From positions 1-32,894 of IMG/VR virus record IMGVR_UViG_3300048928_000273: a stretch of 32,894 nucleotides of DNA. One strand, given 5' to 3'. Each line of letters opens with the position of its first letter. The stretch's first letter is position 1. A program made the position numbers and the translations under genes. Of the stretch, positions 16,784-25,541 are shown piece after piece. The notes under the pieces are model-generated. The model was not told the DNA's origin, ran no database searches, and saw only the letters and a list, made by a program, of their open reading frames with translations. Source of the stretch: a virus.

Positions 16784-19700
16784 CCGTTCCCATCAATAGA
16801 GATGTAAACCTGAGGTGCACCACCTGAGACACCGGAAGAGTTACCCCCGCCCACCGCTCTCACGCCGAGTGAACCGTCTGCTGCCCGGGTCAGTGGCATG
16901 ATGGCTTCCGGCCCCGCCTCTCCGAATACCCCAGCGCCCTGCGCAAAAGCAAACATGGTTGGCGTGTTGTAGACCCCACCGCTGAATGAATTCAGGGACG
17001 GGGAATCGTAGACGCCGCCTTTGGCGTTAAAACTCAGATTGCTATACGCACCAGAAGAGAATGAGCTGGACGCTGCCGCGCCGGATGTGCCTGAACCGCC
17101 GAAGTAACTCGCAACGCCGCCAACCAGAGAGCCGAATAAACCAGATGACGAAGAAGAGCCGCCTCCCATAGCGCTGACCACCGCCATCTGAAGCGCCACT
17201 TTTTCAATAATCTGCAGGATTGACACTCCCCATGACTTCCAGCTCACCTTGTTGCCTTCCAGCATTGAAGTGACGTTGGTGAACGCGCTATCAAGGGTAT
17301 TTTTCACGCCATCTGAAACGGTTCCTGATACGCTACTGACTTCCTCGAGCCAGTTGTTGTATCCCTTCGAAGCGCCAGACATCCAGTCTGCCTCTGCCGC
17401 GGCAGTGGCTTTATATTTCTTATCCAGTTCGGTCAGCGCGGCCTCACGCGCCGCTATGGCCTGTGCGCCCTGGTCGGTTTTAGAGAACACCCTGTTAACC
17501 TGCTGGGTTTCATCAAACCGCCCGCGCTGCCGGTCACTCAGCCCGGCCGTTTCAGTCGTCAGCGCCGCCTCATCCCGGTATTTTCTGGCCGCATCCGTTA
17601 AGTCCTTCAAAGCATCGGCCTGTTCGCGCTGTTTTCTGACAGTTTCGTCAGCGCGTTGATTCCACTTGGCGAGCTCAGCAGATGAAGCCTGAATGGCTTT
17701 GCGCTGTTCATCCGTCCATTTGGTACCGGCCTGGTGAGAGGCAGCATAAAGCTCAGAAGCCTTTTCACCTTCAGTGGCCCTGACCTTTTGAACCTCGATA
17801 GCGACCGTCAGATCGGCCATTTTGCGACTGTATTGCTCGGCGACTGTCGCCGCTTCACGCTCTGCCTTGTTCTGGGCATTGGTGGCGGCAGTGCCGTCCT
17901 TTTTGGCCTGTGCGGCTGCCGCGTCCTTTTTGGCTGCCTGATCTTTGTTGTAGATGTAAGTCGTATAGAGTGCGCCGGTAAGTTTCAGGTCCTCGGCTTC
18001 ATACACATATTGCTGATGAAGCTTTTGCAGCCCTGAAAGGTTGGCTAACTCGTTTTCACGCCGGGATTTTTCAACTGCGGTGGATTGCTGAGGAGTGGCA
18101 TTCGCGGTTGAAACTACAGGCCCAGCATATTGAGGCGGCGTGGCACCGGCTGTCGCCGACATTGACCGGTTAAGCAGGTCATAGGCACCTTTCAGAATGG
18201 AGACCGCTCCAGCCTGTTCGATAGCCTTTTTAGTTGCCAGATCACTGGCGTCATTGACTAACTTTTGAGTGCTGGCCACTTTCGCCGCAGCATTCTCGCG
18301 TTCGTATTCCAGTTTGTTCAGCTTGTCGGTCAGTTCGATGTTTTTAGCGGTGATGTCCGCCTGATCCATGAACGTGTTCAACTGGGTTACGGTCGGGTGT
18401 GCGTTATAGTCCTGCTGGATCTGATCCAACCCTTTCAGGCTGTCTTTCACTTTGGCAATCTGAACATCCAGATCGGCAAGGTCGCTTTTCTGTGCGGCCA
18501 GAGAAGAACGCGCGTCACCGGCTGTTGCCTTCAGGCCAAGCACAGACATGGTCTGAAGCTTGCCGTTTATCTCATCGAGATTATTGGCAAAGCTGACGGC
18601 TTCCTGGTGTACCTGTTGAGTATGCTGGTACAGACCATACATTGCCGTTCCGGCCGCAATAATAAGGCCCGGCCAACCACCCAGCAGGCTAAGAACGCCG
18701 CCACCCAGCCGGTTCATGACTGACGCTGTGTTATTCAGCTGGCTCATTGCCGCAGAACGCCCGCTGATAGCACTATTCAGTGATGTCTGGGCGGCAGCTA
18801 AATTCCGTTCAGCGAGAATTTGCGCCTCAATGGATGTTGCGGCAGCCCTTGCCTGTTGCGCACGATAAACAGTCTGGCGTGCAGCGGCCACGCTGACTTG
18901 TGCTCCACGCACCTGAGCCTGTGCCAGCGCCACCTCGGCAGCAGTGTTTGAGATTACTGCGGCCGTTGACTGGGCGACACTTCCCACCATATTCCCGAAG
19001 TACCGGGCAATGCCCAATCCAACCAGAGCGCCCGTAACATTCGCAACGGTATCGATATTTTTCGCCAGTCCATCCAACACGCCAGACAGACTTGATGACG
19101 CGCCAACCGCATCATTCGCACCACCCACCCATGCGAGGAAGGCATTTTTCACTTTCTGCGCGGATCCGCTGATCGAAGCAGGAAGGGTTTCAAACTCTTT
19201 TCTGAGCACCTGAACATTGGTCAGCAACGGGATTATCTTATCAGTCGTCAACTCGCCGTTGTTTGCCATGTTACGGAGACCGCCAACCGTGGTACCCAAC
19301 CCATCTGCAAGAAGCTTCGCCAACCGGCCGCCACTCTCCATAATGGCGTTGAATTCTTCACCACGTAAAACGCCGGAACCTAATGCCTGGCTGAGTTGCG
19401 TGATCACCGAACTGGCTTCTTCTGTGCTGGCCCCTGACAGTTTCAGCGACGTGGCCACGGTTTCCGTGACCTTCGCAACGTCTGAAGATGCATAGCCTGC
19501 CGCACGTAGCGCCTGGGCAATACGGCTGTAAAGGTTGCTGTTTGCCTCGAGAGAAGTCCCCGTACGTTGGCTGATTTCCATCAACGTACGTTGTGATGTA
19601 GCGTAATCATCTGCTGAGGTTGAAGCCAGGCGCAGCCGTCCGTTTAGCTGATTCCATGTGTCGGCAAATTCAATAAGTTGGTGAGTGGCGAATGCGCCAG

Positions 19701-19926
19701 CAAACGCACCGGCTAGACCGGCGGCGGATGACTGAGCTGATGTAAGTTGCGCGCTTAATTCAGATACGGCTTGGCGAGTATTACGTGCTGCTGCTGCGGC
19801 CTTCTTGCCGCCCTGTTCCATCGTTTTGTAATAATCGGCCCCCATCCGGGAAGCACGGGAAATTTCAGACTGAAATGAACTGGAGTTCGCTGAAATTTTG
19901 ATAATAAGTTCGCGCAGCGTAGCCAT
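16784..19926 (-). pseudogene. H: Tape measure protein H, truncated at its C-terminus
   Basis: About 1047 residues of a lambda gpH-type tape measure protein, which sets tail length and is ejected with the DNA. The N-terminal tape-measure domain (1-270) is complete, followed by a hydrophobic segment (~410-430), long coiled coils (~470-560 and ~640-840), and the C-terminal gpH region with FGEAGPEAIMPLTRAADG. At SIDGNG the gene runs into the J fragment in a wrong frame, adding about 45 unrelated residues and ending at 16648. In lambda gpH only a short tail follows this point, so the loss is probably 30-50 residues. Possibly non-functional. Confidence 0.88.
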
Positions 19927-19936
19927 ATTTCACCCA

Positions 19937-19959
19937 TATAAACCCCGCCTGCGCGGGTA
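19937..19959 (-). terminator. Weak intergenic terminator between T and H
   Basis: A CCCGCGCAGGCGGGG-type stem followed by only a short T-run on the minus strand. It fits the recurrent pattern but is the weakest member. Confidence 0.4.
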
Positions 19960-20259
19960 TCAAAGACCGCCTAAAAACTCTTCAAAATCACTAATTTCTT
20001 TCTCTTCTTCCGTCTGGCCCCACTTCAGCAGCACATCGTTTAAGCTGAGTTTTCCGCCCTGTGCATTGATAGTTGCGGTCGCGACTTGCGCAGCCTGAAC
20101 ATCACCGCGCCAGTCGCCAATAGGGCTTAACCGGTCATAGGCGATCCACATTTTCAATTCACTGGCGGTAAGGGTTTGGCGGAGTTCGTGAACGGTGCGC
20201 CCCAGACGTAGCCGCTGACCATGAGCTTTGACGTACTTCAACGAGAATGTAGTAGCCAT
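19960..20259 (-). pseudogene. Tail assembly protein T (gpT/DUF4035 type), 5' end lost
   Basis: From about residue 19 the protein is typical of the T part of the G-GT tail chaperone: LGRTVHELRQTLTASELKMW, then YDRLSPIGDWRGD. The first ~18 codons are not T; they are the tail-tube gene read in another frame, and the ATG at 20259 lies inside that gene. G, the partner chaperone normally made from the same message by frameshifting, is absent. The real fragment begins near 20205. Confidence 0.75.
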
Positions 20260-20602
20260 TGCCTGAAGCGAATTTCACGCGCAGCGCCCGCAATTCGTCA
20301 TTTTCATATGCCGTCTGCAATGCGGCCTGTGCCTCTTCATCGCCAACCCAGTTACGCGTAATCGACATTTCTGCCGGAGCAGCGAGGCCGTTGGTCTGCT
20401 CCTGTTCGACAGAGCACAGCGTGGTGACATCAATGTCGCCCTTCTGGCCGCCGGTATAGGTGATTTCTTTCGTTGCGCATGCAGCTTCCAGCCAGGTGAT
20501 CCCCACACCGGGAAAACCAGGTGCGGTAAAATCAGCGGCAGAAACCGGCGCGTCGGTGACGGCGAACGTCATACCCTTTGTGACTTCGTATTTACTCGAC
20601 AT
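20159..20602 (-). pseudogene. Major tail tube protein (V-like), C-terminal end lost
   Basis: The start MSSKYEV at 20602 has the RBS GGAGA. About 133 residues of a tail tube protein follow, with VTTLCSVEQEQTNGL and an acidic helix, up to SSWSAATSG. At about 20202 the frame enters the T gene, adding ~15 unrelated residues. In relatives the SxSWSAATSG segment is followed by a final strand, so 20 or more residues and all of G are missing. An ATG five codons upstream (20617) lies in the terminator tail and has no RBS. Confidence 0.7.
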
Positions 20603-20617
20603 AAATTCTCCGGACAT

Positions 20618-20640
20618 AAAAAAACCGCCCGTGGGCGGCT
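20618..20640 (-). terminator. Intergenic terminator before V
   Basis: CCGCCC / GGGCGG stem with a 3-nt loop followed by seven T and ATG on the minus strand. Confidence 0.75.
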
Positions 20641-20657
20641 ATTGGTGAGGTGATGGG

Positions 20658-21005
20658 TTATTGCTGGTTCTGAATTTCCAGCATGGCACGGTAGAGCCCC
20701 GTTTCTGACTCGTAGCCGTTAGTTCGGTTAAGTTGCGTGAAATTCAGTGGCGCCAGCGCGTTTTGTACCAACTCACGAATTGTGCGGGCTTCATCAGGCG
20801 ATTTGGCGTAAACATCGACCTGAACGGAATCTGTCTCTTCGGCAGGGCCGCAAAGGGTATCGCCAAAGTTTTCGCTGACAATACTGAAGACGATCCACGG
20901 CGCGCTGACAGCGGTTTGGCCTTCGGCATTCAGCGGGGCAACGTAAGGATAAACCTGCCCGCCTGCCAACATACCTATGAGCGCAAAAACATCGGCTTCG
21001 GTCAT
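20658..21005 (-). CDS. Tail terminator/completion protein (DUF3168-like, gpU position)
   Basis: A 115-residue protein with the small DUF3168-type fold: APWIVFSIVSE strand, VQVDVYAKSPDEARTI followed by a helix, and the closing LYRAMLEIQ strand. This family caps the tail tube. It overlaps the upstream gp10-like gene by 4 bp and precedes V. Intact. Confidence 0.75.
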   Translation of the reverse strand: MTEADVFALIGMLAGGQVYPYVAPLNAEGQTAVSAPWIVFSIVSENFGDTLCGPAEETDSVQVDVYAKSPDEARTIRELVQNALAPLNFTQLNRTNGYESETGLYRAMLEIQNQQ

Positions 21006-21448
21006 TTTGATAGCGCCTTATCGATAGCAAGATTGGCCTGGGAAAATGCAGCCTTTGTTGCATCATCCTGCCGGGCGTCATAAGCCGGGCGAACAAAAGG
21101 AACCTGAGCCATATAAGAAGTGCCCAACTCAACAAACCGCCAGTAAAAGGCATTCTTTCTGTCGTTGGTCTTCATCTTGTTATCGCTGTTCCCGGTGCGA
21201 GGGTTAGTGCCTCGGATATGAACACCAGAGGAAATATCACCGTTTCTGTCTCGCTGAGTCATCACGACAATATTTTTCTTCAACTTGCCGGTGCGAACGG
21301 GGGCCCGCTTGATCACTTCATCTTTAAAAACAGTGGCTGCGGCGCGTGTGGCATCGCGCATCACTTTTCTGTTTTCAGCTTTGCTCAGGGCTTTCAGGTC
21401 ATCGGACAGGTCCAGCAAATCCGAGAAATCGAGTTTAGTGTCGATCAC
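21002..21448 (-). CDS. HK97-gp10-like tail/neck protein
   Basis: A 148-residue protein of the HK97 gp10 family: the helix with KVMRDATRAAATVFKDEVIK, then RAPVRTGKLKKNI, then FVELGTSYMAQVPFVRPAYD. These are neck or tail-completion proteins. It overlaps the genes on both sides by 4 bp, so the small head-tail genes form one tightly coupled block. Confidence 0.85.
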   Translation of the reverse strand: MIDTKLDFSDLLDLSDDLKALSKAENRKVMRDATRAAATVFKDEVIKRAPVRTGKLKKNIVVMTQRDRNGDISSGVHIRGTNPRTGNSDNKMKTNDRKNAFYWRFVELGTSYMAQVPFVRPAYDARQDDATKAAFSQANLAIDKALSK

Positions 21449-21783
21449 GTTTTCACCCCCTGATTACAGAGAATTTCCAACTGCGTCATTCTTGAGTCTG
21501 GGATTGGGGGACCTGATATTTCTAAAACCTGTCCTTTAAAGGGTCCTGACTCGCAGACAAGCCGGGATGAAGCGCCGACGTCATCGCGATAGCGCATCCA
21601 TACACGTATCGTTGCTTCGGCTTTTTCCGCCCCTGACGCCACAAGTTCACGCCCGCTTATGCCTCTCACTTCCGCCCATACGGTTGCCGTGTCCGACCAG
21701 ACCTTTTCCGGTTGTCCGGATGGCTTTCTGGTTTCAATAAAATTCTGAATAGTTACCCGATCACGAAGTCGTCCGGCCTGCAT
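21445..21783 (-). CDS. Head-tail adaptor (SPP1 gp16-like)
   Basis: The ATG at 21783 with AAGGAG eight bases upstream gives a 112-residue protein opening MQAGRLRDRVTIQNF, the standard start of the phage head-tail adaptor family, with VWAEVRGISGRELV in the middle. A longer reading frame extends to 21840 but runs into the preceding gene and lacks an RBS. It joins the connector to the tail completion protein. Confidence 0.82.
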   Translation of the reverse strand: MQAGRLRDRVTIQNFIETRKPSGQPEKVWSDTATVWAEVRGISGRELVASGAEKAEATIRVWMRYRDDVGASSRLVCESGPFKGQVLEISGPPIPDSRMTQLEILCNQGVKT

Positions 21784-21793
21784 AAAGCACTCC

Positions 21794-22138
21794 TTAAAGA
21801 CCGTAAATTCTATACGGCTGCAAAAGCGATCCCACTGCAAAAGGGATGGTCGAAGTGATATTCCCGATGTTTACGGCTTCCCTGTTGGCATACCAGTGGC
21901 CAATCAGCAAAAGCATCGCTGTGCGGATATCGTCATCAAGTAACAGGCGGTTTTCGTCTGTGTCGTAACCCGGATCAGTGTTCAGTAAGTAAAGCGTCCG
22001 GCGCGTCCACGTTTCAACATAACGCTTCGCAGCACCGGTATAAATTTGGAATAACGAATCATCAAGGGTGAAATCAGGTTCAACCCGGCAATGATTTTTT
22101 ACGATACCGAGATCAATAACTGCGGCGGGATCAGCCAT
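21794..22138 (-). CDS. Head-tail connector (phage gp6-like)
   Basis: A 114-residue mostly helical protein with VKNHCRVEPDFTLDDSLFQIYTGAAKRYVE in the first half and a C-terminal PFAVGSLLQPYR, the signature of gp6-like DNA-packaging/connector proteins (…P.gv..LL..yR). It forms the ring under the portal. The portal gene itself is missing upstream. Confidence 0.82.
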   Translation of the reverse strand: MADPAAVIDLGIVKNHCRVEPDFTLDDSLFQIYTGAAKRYVETWTRRTLYLLNTDPGYDTDENRLLLDDDIRTAMLLLIGHWYANREAVNIGNITSTIPFAVGSLLQPYRIYGL

Positions 22139-22162
22139 CTTTTGCCCAACCTTTTACAAATG

Positions 22163-22184
22163 AAAAAGCGGCCCGAAGGCCGCC
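22163..22184 (-). terminator. Intergenic terminator between capsid stub and connector
   Basis: GGCGGCC / GGCCGC stem followed by a five-T run on the minus strand. Confidence 0.65.
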
Positions 22185-22198
22185 ACAAGTTGCAAAAT

Positions 22199-22700
22199 TT
22201 AACTTCCCGCACCAGGCGCGGTGAATGCACCGTAAATAAACGCTTCCGGGCGCTTAACTGCCAGCGCCAGACGCTCTTCGCAACGAATCGAAATCATGTT
22301 CTTTTCGAAATCGTCGGCATTCTCGGTGCTGATCACTACGTTGGCGTCTTCACGGTCGAACAGCTGAGCGGCGGCATTAAAGGCACCTGTCAGGAATTTA
22401 CCCTGGAAGGCGGCAGTTTCTGTTGCCACGACTGGCAAGCCCCACAGTGTAGGACCCGTCAGAGCTGAAGGGTTCGCCAGAATGTAGCGGCCCAGCGTGT
22501 CTTTCGTCAGTTCGATCTTCGCCCAGTCGATGAAGTGCAGGACATGGCCTGAAGCCGGGAAGCGCGCCAGTTGTGCCTGCAACATTGCCAGGCGCAGATC
22601 ATCGATGCCGTTCTGCTGCTCTACCGAAAATGCCGGGTCGAACGCAGAGGCTTGAGGCACAATGCCGTGAAGGTGTACGCCGGTAGGCGTCGTCATCCCA
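22199..22700 (-). pseudogene. HK97-type major capsid protein, C-terminal part only
   Basis: About 160 residues that match the P- and A-domain end of HK97-fold capsid proteins: GRYILANPSALTGPTLWGLP, VVATETAAFQGKFLTGAF, DREDANVVISTENADDFEKN and RLALAVKRPEAFIYGAF. A full protein would have about 400 residues; the delta domain, the N-arm and half the P-domain are missing. The junction with a glycosyltransferase gene is near 22690-22705. It cannot form a capsid. Confidence 0.85.
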
Positions 22701-22994
22701 CAGGAAAAGGTGCTCACAACCAGCATCAATCAGTTCCTCGAGGCTCCGGTTCTTCGATGCCACGATCCCGAGTGACCTCTCATGCCTGATTATTTCGATA
22801 CCGGAGGCGGTAGCAGCTGGCGCTGAACCATCATCAATCACGATTAACTTAGCGCCTGCCGGTAGATATTTCAGATGCTGTTCAATCTTTTTTTCCAGAA
22901 CAACAGGCCGGTTGTGTGACGTTATTGCGATACCAATGCTTGTTTTCCGTTCCCCGGCTGGACTGTAGGGTGTACCGTCAATAATGACTCCCAT
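22700..22994 (-). pseudogene. Family 2 glycosyltransferase, N-terminal fragment
   Basis: From MGVIIDGTPYSPAG at 22994 (RBS AAGAAGG) about 98 residues of a GT-A fold sugar transferase are visible: SIGIAITSHNRP at the start, KLIVIDDGS (nucleotide binding), GIVASKNRSLEELIDAG and the metal-binding LFLWDDDA. It then runs out of frame into the capsid gene. Phages carry such enzymes to modify host surface polysaccharide or their own proteins. The remaining part, including the acceptor site, is lost, so it should be inactive. Confidence 0.8.
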
Positions 22995-23039
22995 TGAATA
23001 ACACCTTCTTATTGAGCATAAAAAAAACCGCCCTTAGGC

Positions 23040-23183
23040 TAATGCCAGTCACTTAAGCATTTTTATGAATACAAATTCATTTTTGTGCTTCAAAGGATAA
23101 TGAAGGAATCAGGCTTATAGCGCTATTTTTCTTCATCGAAGGCCCAAATTCACGGGCCTCATTTCCTTAAGTGACCGGCATTA
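23040..23183. mobile_element. IS4-family-like MITE (144 bp)
   Basis: The ends are 18-bp inverted repeats with one mismatch (TAATGCCAGTCACTTAAG at 23040-23057; its complement at 23166-23183). They resemble IS4 ends (TAATGCCGATCAGTTAAG). A 10-bp target duplication GCCCTTAGGC flanks it at 23030-23039 and 23184-23193, near the usual IS4-family size. The interior has no coding frame, so it needs a transposase in trans. Removing it restores a terminator hairpin CCGCC-CTTA-GGCGG with poly-T, so it interrupted one of the late-operon terminators. Confidence 0.8.
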
Positions 23184-23212
23184 GCCCTTAGGCGGCTTTT
23201 AATATCTGTTGT

Positions 23213-23731
23213 TCATTTAAAATCAGCAACAGCACTTAACTTTAATAGTAATTCATCTACAGCATTGTCAAAATTAGTCCCCGATTCAAGAATAATATTT
23301 CGTGTTCTAACTCTATCAAACTTCTTGCCTTCTCTTATATCGAAATAAACTTTATTTGCAGGTTGCAACTTTACCTGACACGCTTTGAAGTCATGCTTTA
23401 AGTTTGGGAAGTAAACCCCTAAAGATGCCTGAAGCGCATTGACATCACAATTTTTGGATTCTTTTTTATCTAATTCCTCGAGAGTTGCATGCCCATCCAT
23501 AAGTGATATCCAATCCATATGCAGGGAAAAAATGAACTTTTGCCATTTTACTAAATTTAAATAAATCTCCTCGCACTTTGCCAATCTTATTTTTTCTCTT
23601 TCTTTATTTCGGTCTAGCTCTGCCTGTATTTTTATCCTATTTTCGTTAGATTTATTATTTATATAATTTGCAACCAAAATTGAAAATGATGAAATAAAAG
23701 CAACTAAGATCGACACCCAGATATTAATCAT
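23213..23731 (-). CDS. Membrane-anchored protein of unknown function
   Basis: A 172-residue protein with one N-terminal transmembrane segment (~4-24), a charged coiled-coil stretch (~26-60) and a soluble domain containing LVKWQKFIFSLHMDWISLMDG. AT-rich compared with the head and tail genes around it. It lies between Rz and the MITE, where phages often keep cargo genes. Family not recognised. Confidence 0.55.
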   Translation of the reverse strand: MINIWVSILVAFISSFSILVANYINNKSNENRIKIQAELDRNKEREKIRLAKCEEIYLNLVKWQKFIFSLHMDWISLMDGHATLEELDKKESKNCDVNALQASLGVYFPNLKHDFKACQVKLQPANKVYFDIREGKKFDRVRTRNIILESGTNFDNAVDELLLKLSAVADFK

Positions 23732-23816
23732 GCGAACTCCGATGAAGTGAAATTTTTAAAAGTATAACAGCACAGATTGTTGTGTCTTAAGTACTATTAA
23801 CTTCACTTTATCAAGT

Positions 23817-24323
23817 TCACTGAATCTTACAACGGGCTTTTGCCTCCTTCACGTAATCTTGGAAGTACTGGATTACTTGTTCATCTCTGCTGGTTGACTC
23901 TCTGAGACTGAGAACAGCTGATCCACCTGCTGGCGTGAGGTCGATTTGTACTGCATCGCCCAGGCTGCCGCTGCCGGAAGTGCTGTTCCCGACGAGCTGA
24001 CAGGTGGCAAGTTTTGCCGCGGCGATTCGCACCCGGCGAGTACCAGCAGCGACATCAACACGCAACTTCTCATTCTTGGCCTGTTCATCTGCCATTTCCT
24101 TCGTCTGCTTAGCGTCCAGCGCCTCGAAAGCCGCCAGTGCAGCATCGGTGCGCTTCTTCTGATTGGTCAGGTCAATCACGGCCTGATCGCTTTGTTTCTT
24201 TAGTTCTGCGGTGTGGGATTCATTCCGTTTGGAAACGTCGGCGTCCCAGCGTAGCCCTTCAACCCACCAGGTAAGAGCAACGCCAGCCACGAAGACCAAC
24301 ACCATCGATAAATTGTTATTCAT
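23817..24323 (-). CDS. Rz: Inner-membrane spanin Rz
   Basis: A 168-residue Rz-type i-spanin: an N-terminal signal anchor (MNNNLSMVLVFVAGVALTWW), then a long periplasmic helical coiled coil (~30-100), and a tail ending KARCKIQ. With Rz1 it fuses inner and outer membranes in the last lysis step. It overlaps the end of the endolysin gene by 8 bp. Confidence 0.85.
   Translation of the reverse strand: MNNNLSMVLVFVAGVALTWWVEGLRWDADVSKRNESHTAELKKQSDQAVIDLTNQKKRTDAALAAFEALDAKQTKEMADEQAKNEKLRVDVAAGTRRVRIAAAKLATCQLVGNSTSGSGSLGDAVQIDLTPAGGSAVLSLRESTSRDEQVIQYFQDYVKEAKARCKIQ
23873..24073 (-). CDS. Rz1: Outer-membrane spanin Rz1 (embedded in Rz, other frame)
   Basis: Inside Rz in a different frame, ATG at 24073 opens a 66-residue protein with a lipoprotein signal MRSCVLMSLLVLAGCES, lipobox LAGC, and a short Pro/Ser-rich mature part (NLPPVSSSGTALPAAAAW). 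Embedded Rz1 lipoproteins are standard in lambdoid phages. An upstream ATG at 24088 is possible. Confidence 0.85.
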   Translation of the reverse strand: MRSCVLMSLLVLAGCESPRQNLPPVSSSGTALPAAAAWAMQYKSTSRQQVDQLFSVSESQPAEMNK

Positions 24324-24846
24324 CCAGCCCCCAGCACGTCAGCTCGCTTTCCTGATCACGTCTGATGACTTGTCCGGCGCAGTTGTTCGCCCGAATTCGG
24401 CAATCTTTCCCACCGTCCCAGATCCAGCGTTTAATCTCTGCGCATGCACCAAGGCGGTCACCAGCGTTAATTTTTCGGTAGAACGTTGAAGGGAAGCATT
24501 TGCCAGGACCGATGTTCCATGGACAAAACGACGCAATACCGACTTTTTGCGGCTCGGTCAGTGGAGTGTGAATATTTTTATCAACCCATGCCAACGCCTT
24601 TGCCTGCTCGGCTTTATCGATAACGTCACATTGGTTCTGGGTGAGACGCATACCCTTAAACACTGGTTTGCCATTTACCGTTGTTACACCCCCGCATATT
24701 GTCCATTTTCCACCCTGATCCTGATATGCAATCAGGCTGGTTCCCTCTTTTTCTTTCTGGAATTGAGCCATCATCACCGGGGCTGAAGCGCCAGCGGTAA
24801 TCAGCGCCAGCATGGCAGCACTGAGTTTTGTTCTCAGGTTCGCCAT
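24316..24846 (-). CDS. SAR endolysin (phage lysozyme, GH24, R21 type)
   Basis: A 176-residue T4/P21-type lysozyme that cuts the peptidoglycan glycan chain. Catalytic residues Glu34, Asp43 and Thr49 have the R21 spacing (E-x8-D-x5-T, with KWTICGG). The N-terminus (~8-27, Ala/Leu/Met-rich, weakly hydrophobic) is a signal-arrest-release segment, so it exports by Sec and is activated when the pinholin collapses the membrane potential. ATG at 24846 is preceded by GAGG; a TTG two codons upstream overlaps the holin stop. Intact. Confidence 0.9.
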   Translation of the reverse strand: MANLRTKLSAAMLALITAGASAPVMMAQFQKEKEGTSLIAYQDQGGKWTICGGVTTVNGKPVFKGMRLTQNQCDVIDKAEQAKALAWVDKNIHTPLTEPQKVGIASFCPWNIGPGKCFPSTFYRKINAGDRLGACAEIKRWIWDGGKDCRIRANNCAGQVIRRDQESELTCWGLDE

Positions 24847-24848
24847 GG

Positions 24849-25067
24849 TCAATCCTCGTCACGCCGCACCATATTGTGTTTTCGGTCCCAGATTTTAAAT
24901 CCGACATTAATCAGGCAAGTAATTAGGGCGAAAAAAAGACCACCAAGAACACCGATAGCCGTCCACTGCTCAGGGCTGAACGAATTCAACAGACTGTAAA
25001 GCCAGAAGCCTGTATTTGACCCAGCCGCACCGTAGGCAATTCCGGTCGTTAATTTGTCCATTCTCAT
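24849..25067 (-). CDS. Class II pinholin/holin (S21 type)
   Basis: A 72-residue protein with two transmembrane helices (~9-28 and ~36-57) and a charged C-terminus (DRKHNMVRRDED), like S of phage 21. The dual start motif is present: M1-R2-M3, with the extra positive residue making the longer form the antiholin and the M3 form the holin. It precedes the endolysin by a stop/start overlap. Confidence 0.88.
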   Translation of the reverse strand: MRMDKLTTGIAYGAAGSNTGFWLYSLLNSFSPEQWTAIGVLGGLFFALITCLINVGFKIWDRKHNMVRRDED

Positions 25068-25107
25068 AGCTCCACCTCCAACATCTAAGTTGGCTGTGCT
25101 TAGTCAT

Positions 25108-25134
25108 AAAAAAGGCCACGCAAATGCGTAGCCT
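25108..25134 (-). terminator. Intergenic terminator before the holin
   Basis: GGCTACGC / GCGTGGCC stem followed by six T and ATG on the minus strand. It guards the lysis cassette so that Q-mediated antitermination is needed for expression. Confidence 0.7.
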
Positions 25135-25229
25135 GAAATTGTTGCCAGAGTTAGCGTCTGGCCGCTTATTACCGTATCTGATATTGTTAAATCGCCAAAA
25201 GTAACCACATCAGATAGAAGGAATTATTT

Positions 25230-25433
25230 ATGAGCAAGGTTAGTTTTAAATGCCCCGGCTGCGGTCATGACTTGGTCGTAAGAAGCGGCGTCGAAATCAA
25301 AGACACAGACGATATCGAGGGCACCACCTGCACCAACTGCAACAGGACCATTCACAAAGACGACATTGTTAAGCAAGCCAGAGACCATGCCGAGAAGCTC
25401 GTCAGAGAAATGTTTGGGAAACACTTCAAATAA
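25230..25433 (+). CDS. Small zinc-ribbon protein (cargo gene)
   Basis: A 67-residue protein with two CxxC pairs (CPGC at 8-11, CTNC at 34-37), a classic zinc ribbon, and a charged helical C-terminus. RBS AAGGA with the spacer ATTATTT. It is on the plus strand, against the late operon, and antisense to nothing essential. It precedes another plus-strand gene with a nearly identical ribosome-binding leader. Zinc binding is inferred from the cysteines; role unknown. Confidence 0.65.
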   Translation: MSKVSFKCPGCGHDLVVRSGVEIKDTDDIEGTTCTNCNRTIHKDDIVKQARDHAEKLVREMFGKHFK

Positions 25434-25541
25434 ACGGTTTAATTTCTCTTCAATCAAGCTGGTATCCGCTGAAATGAATGCCAGCATTTTATCGATAGCC
25501 ATTTAGCCTCCAGAAGCCAAACCAGAAACAAGGAATTCATT

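Noticed and set aside
22571-22789. Plus-strand frames inside the capsid/glycosyltransferase region
   Set aside because: Shadow frames opposite recognised coding sequence.
25224-25502. 92-residue minus-strand frame opposite the zinc-ribbon gene
   Set aside because: No ribosome-binding site, and it mirrors the plus-strand gene that has CxxC pairs and a good leader.
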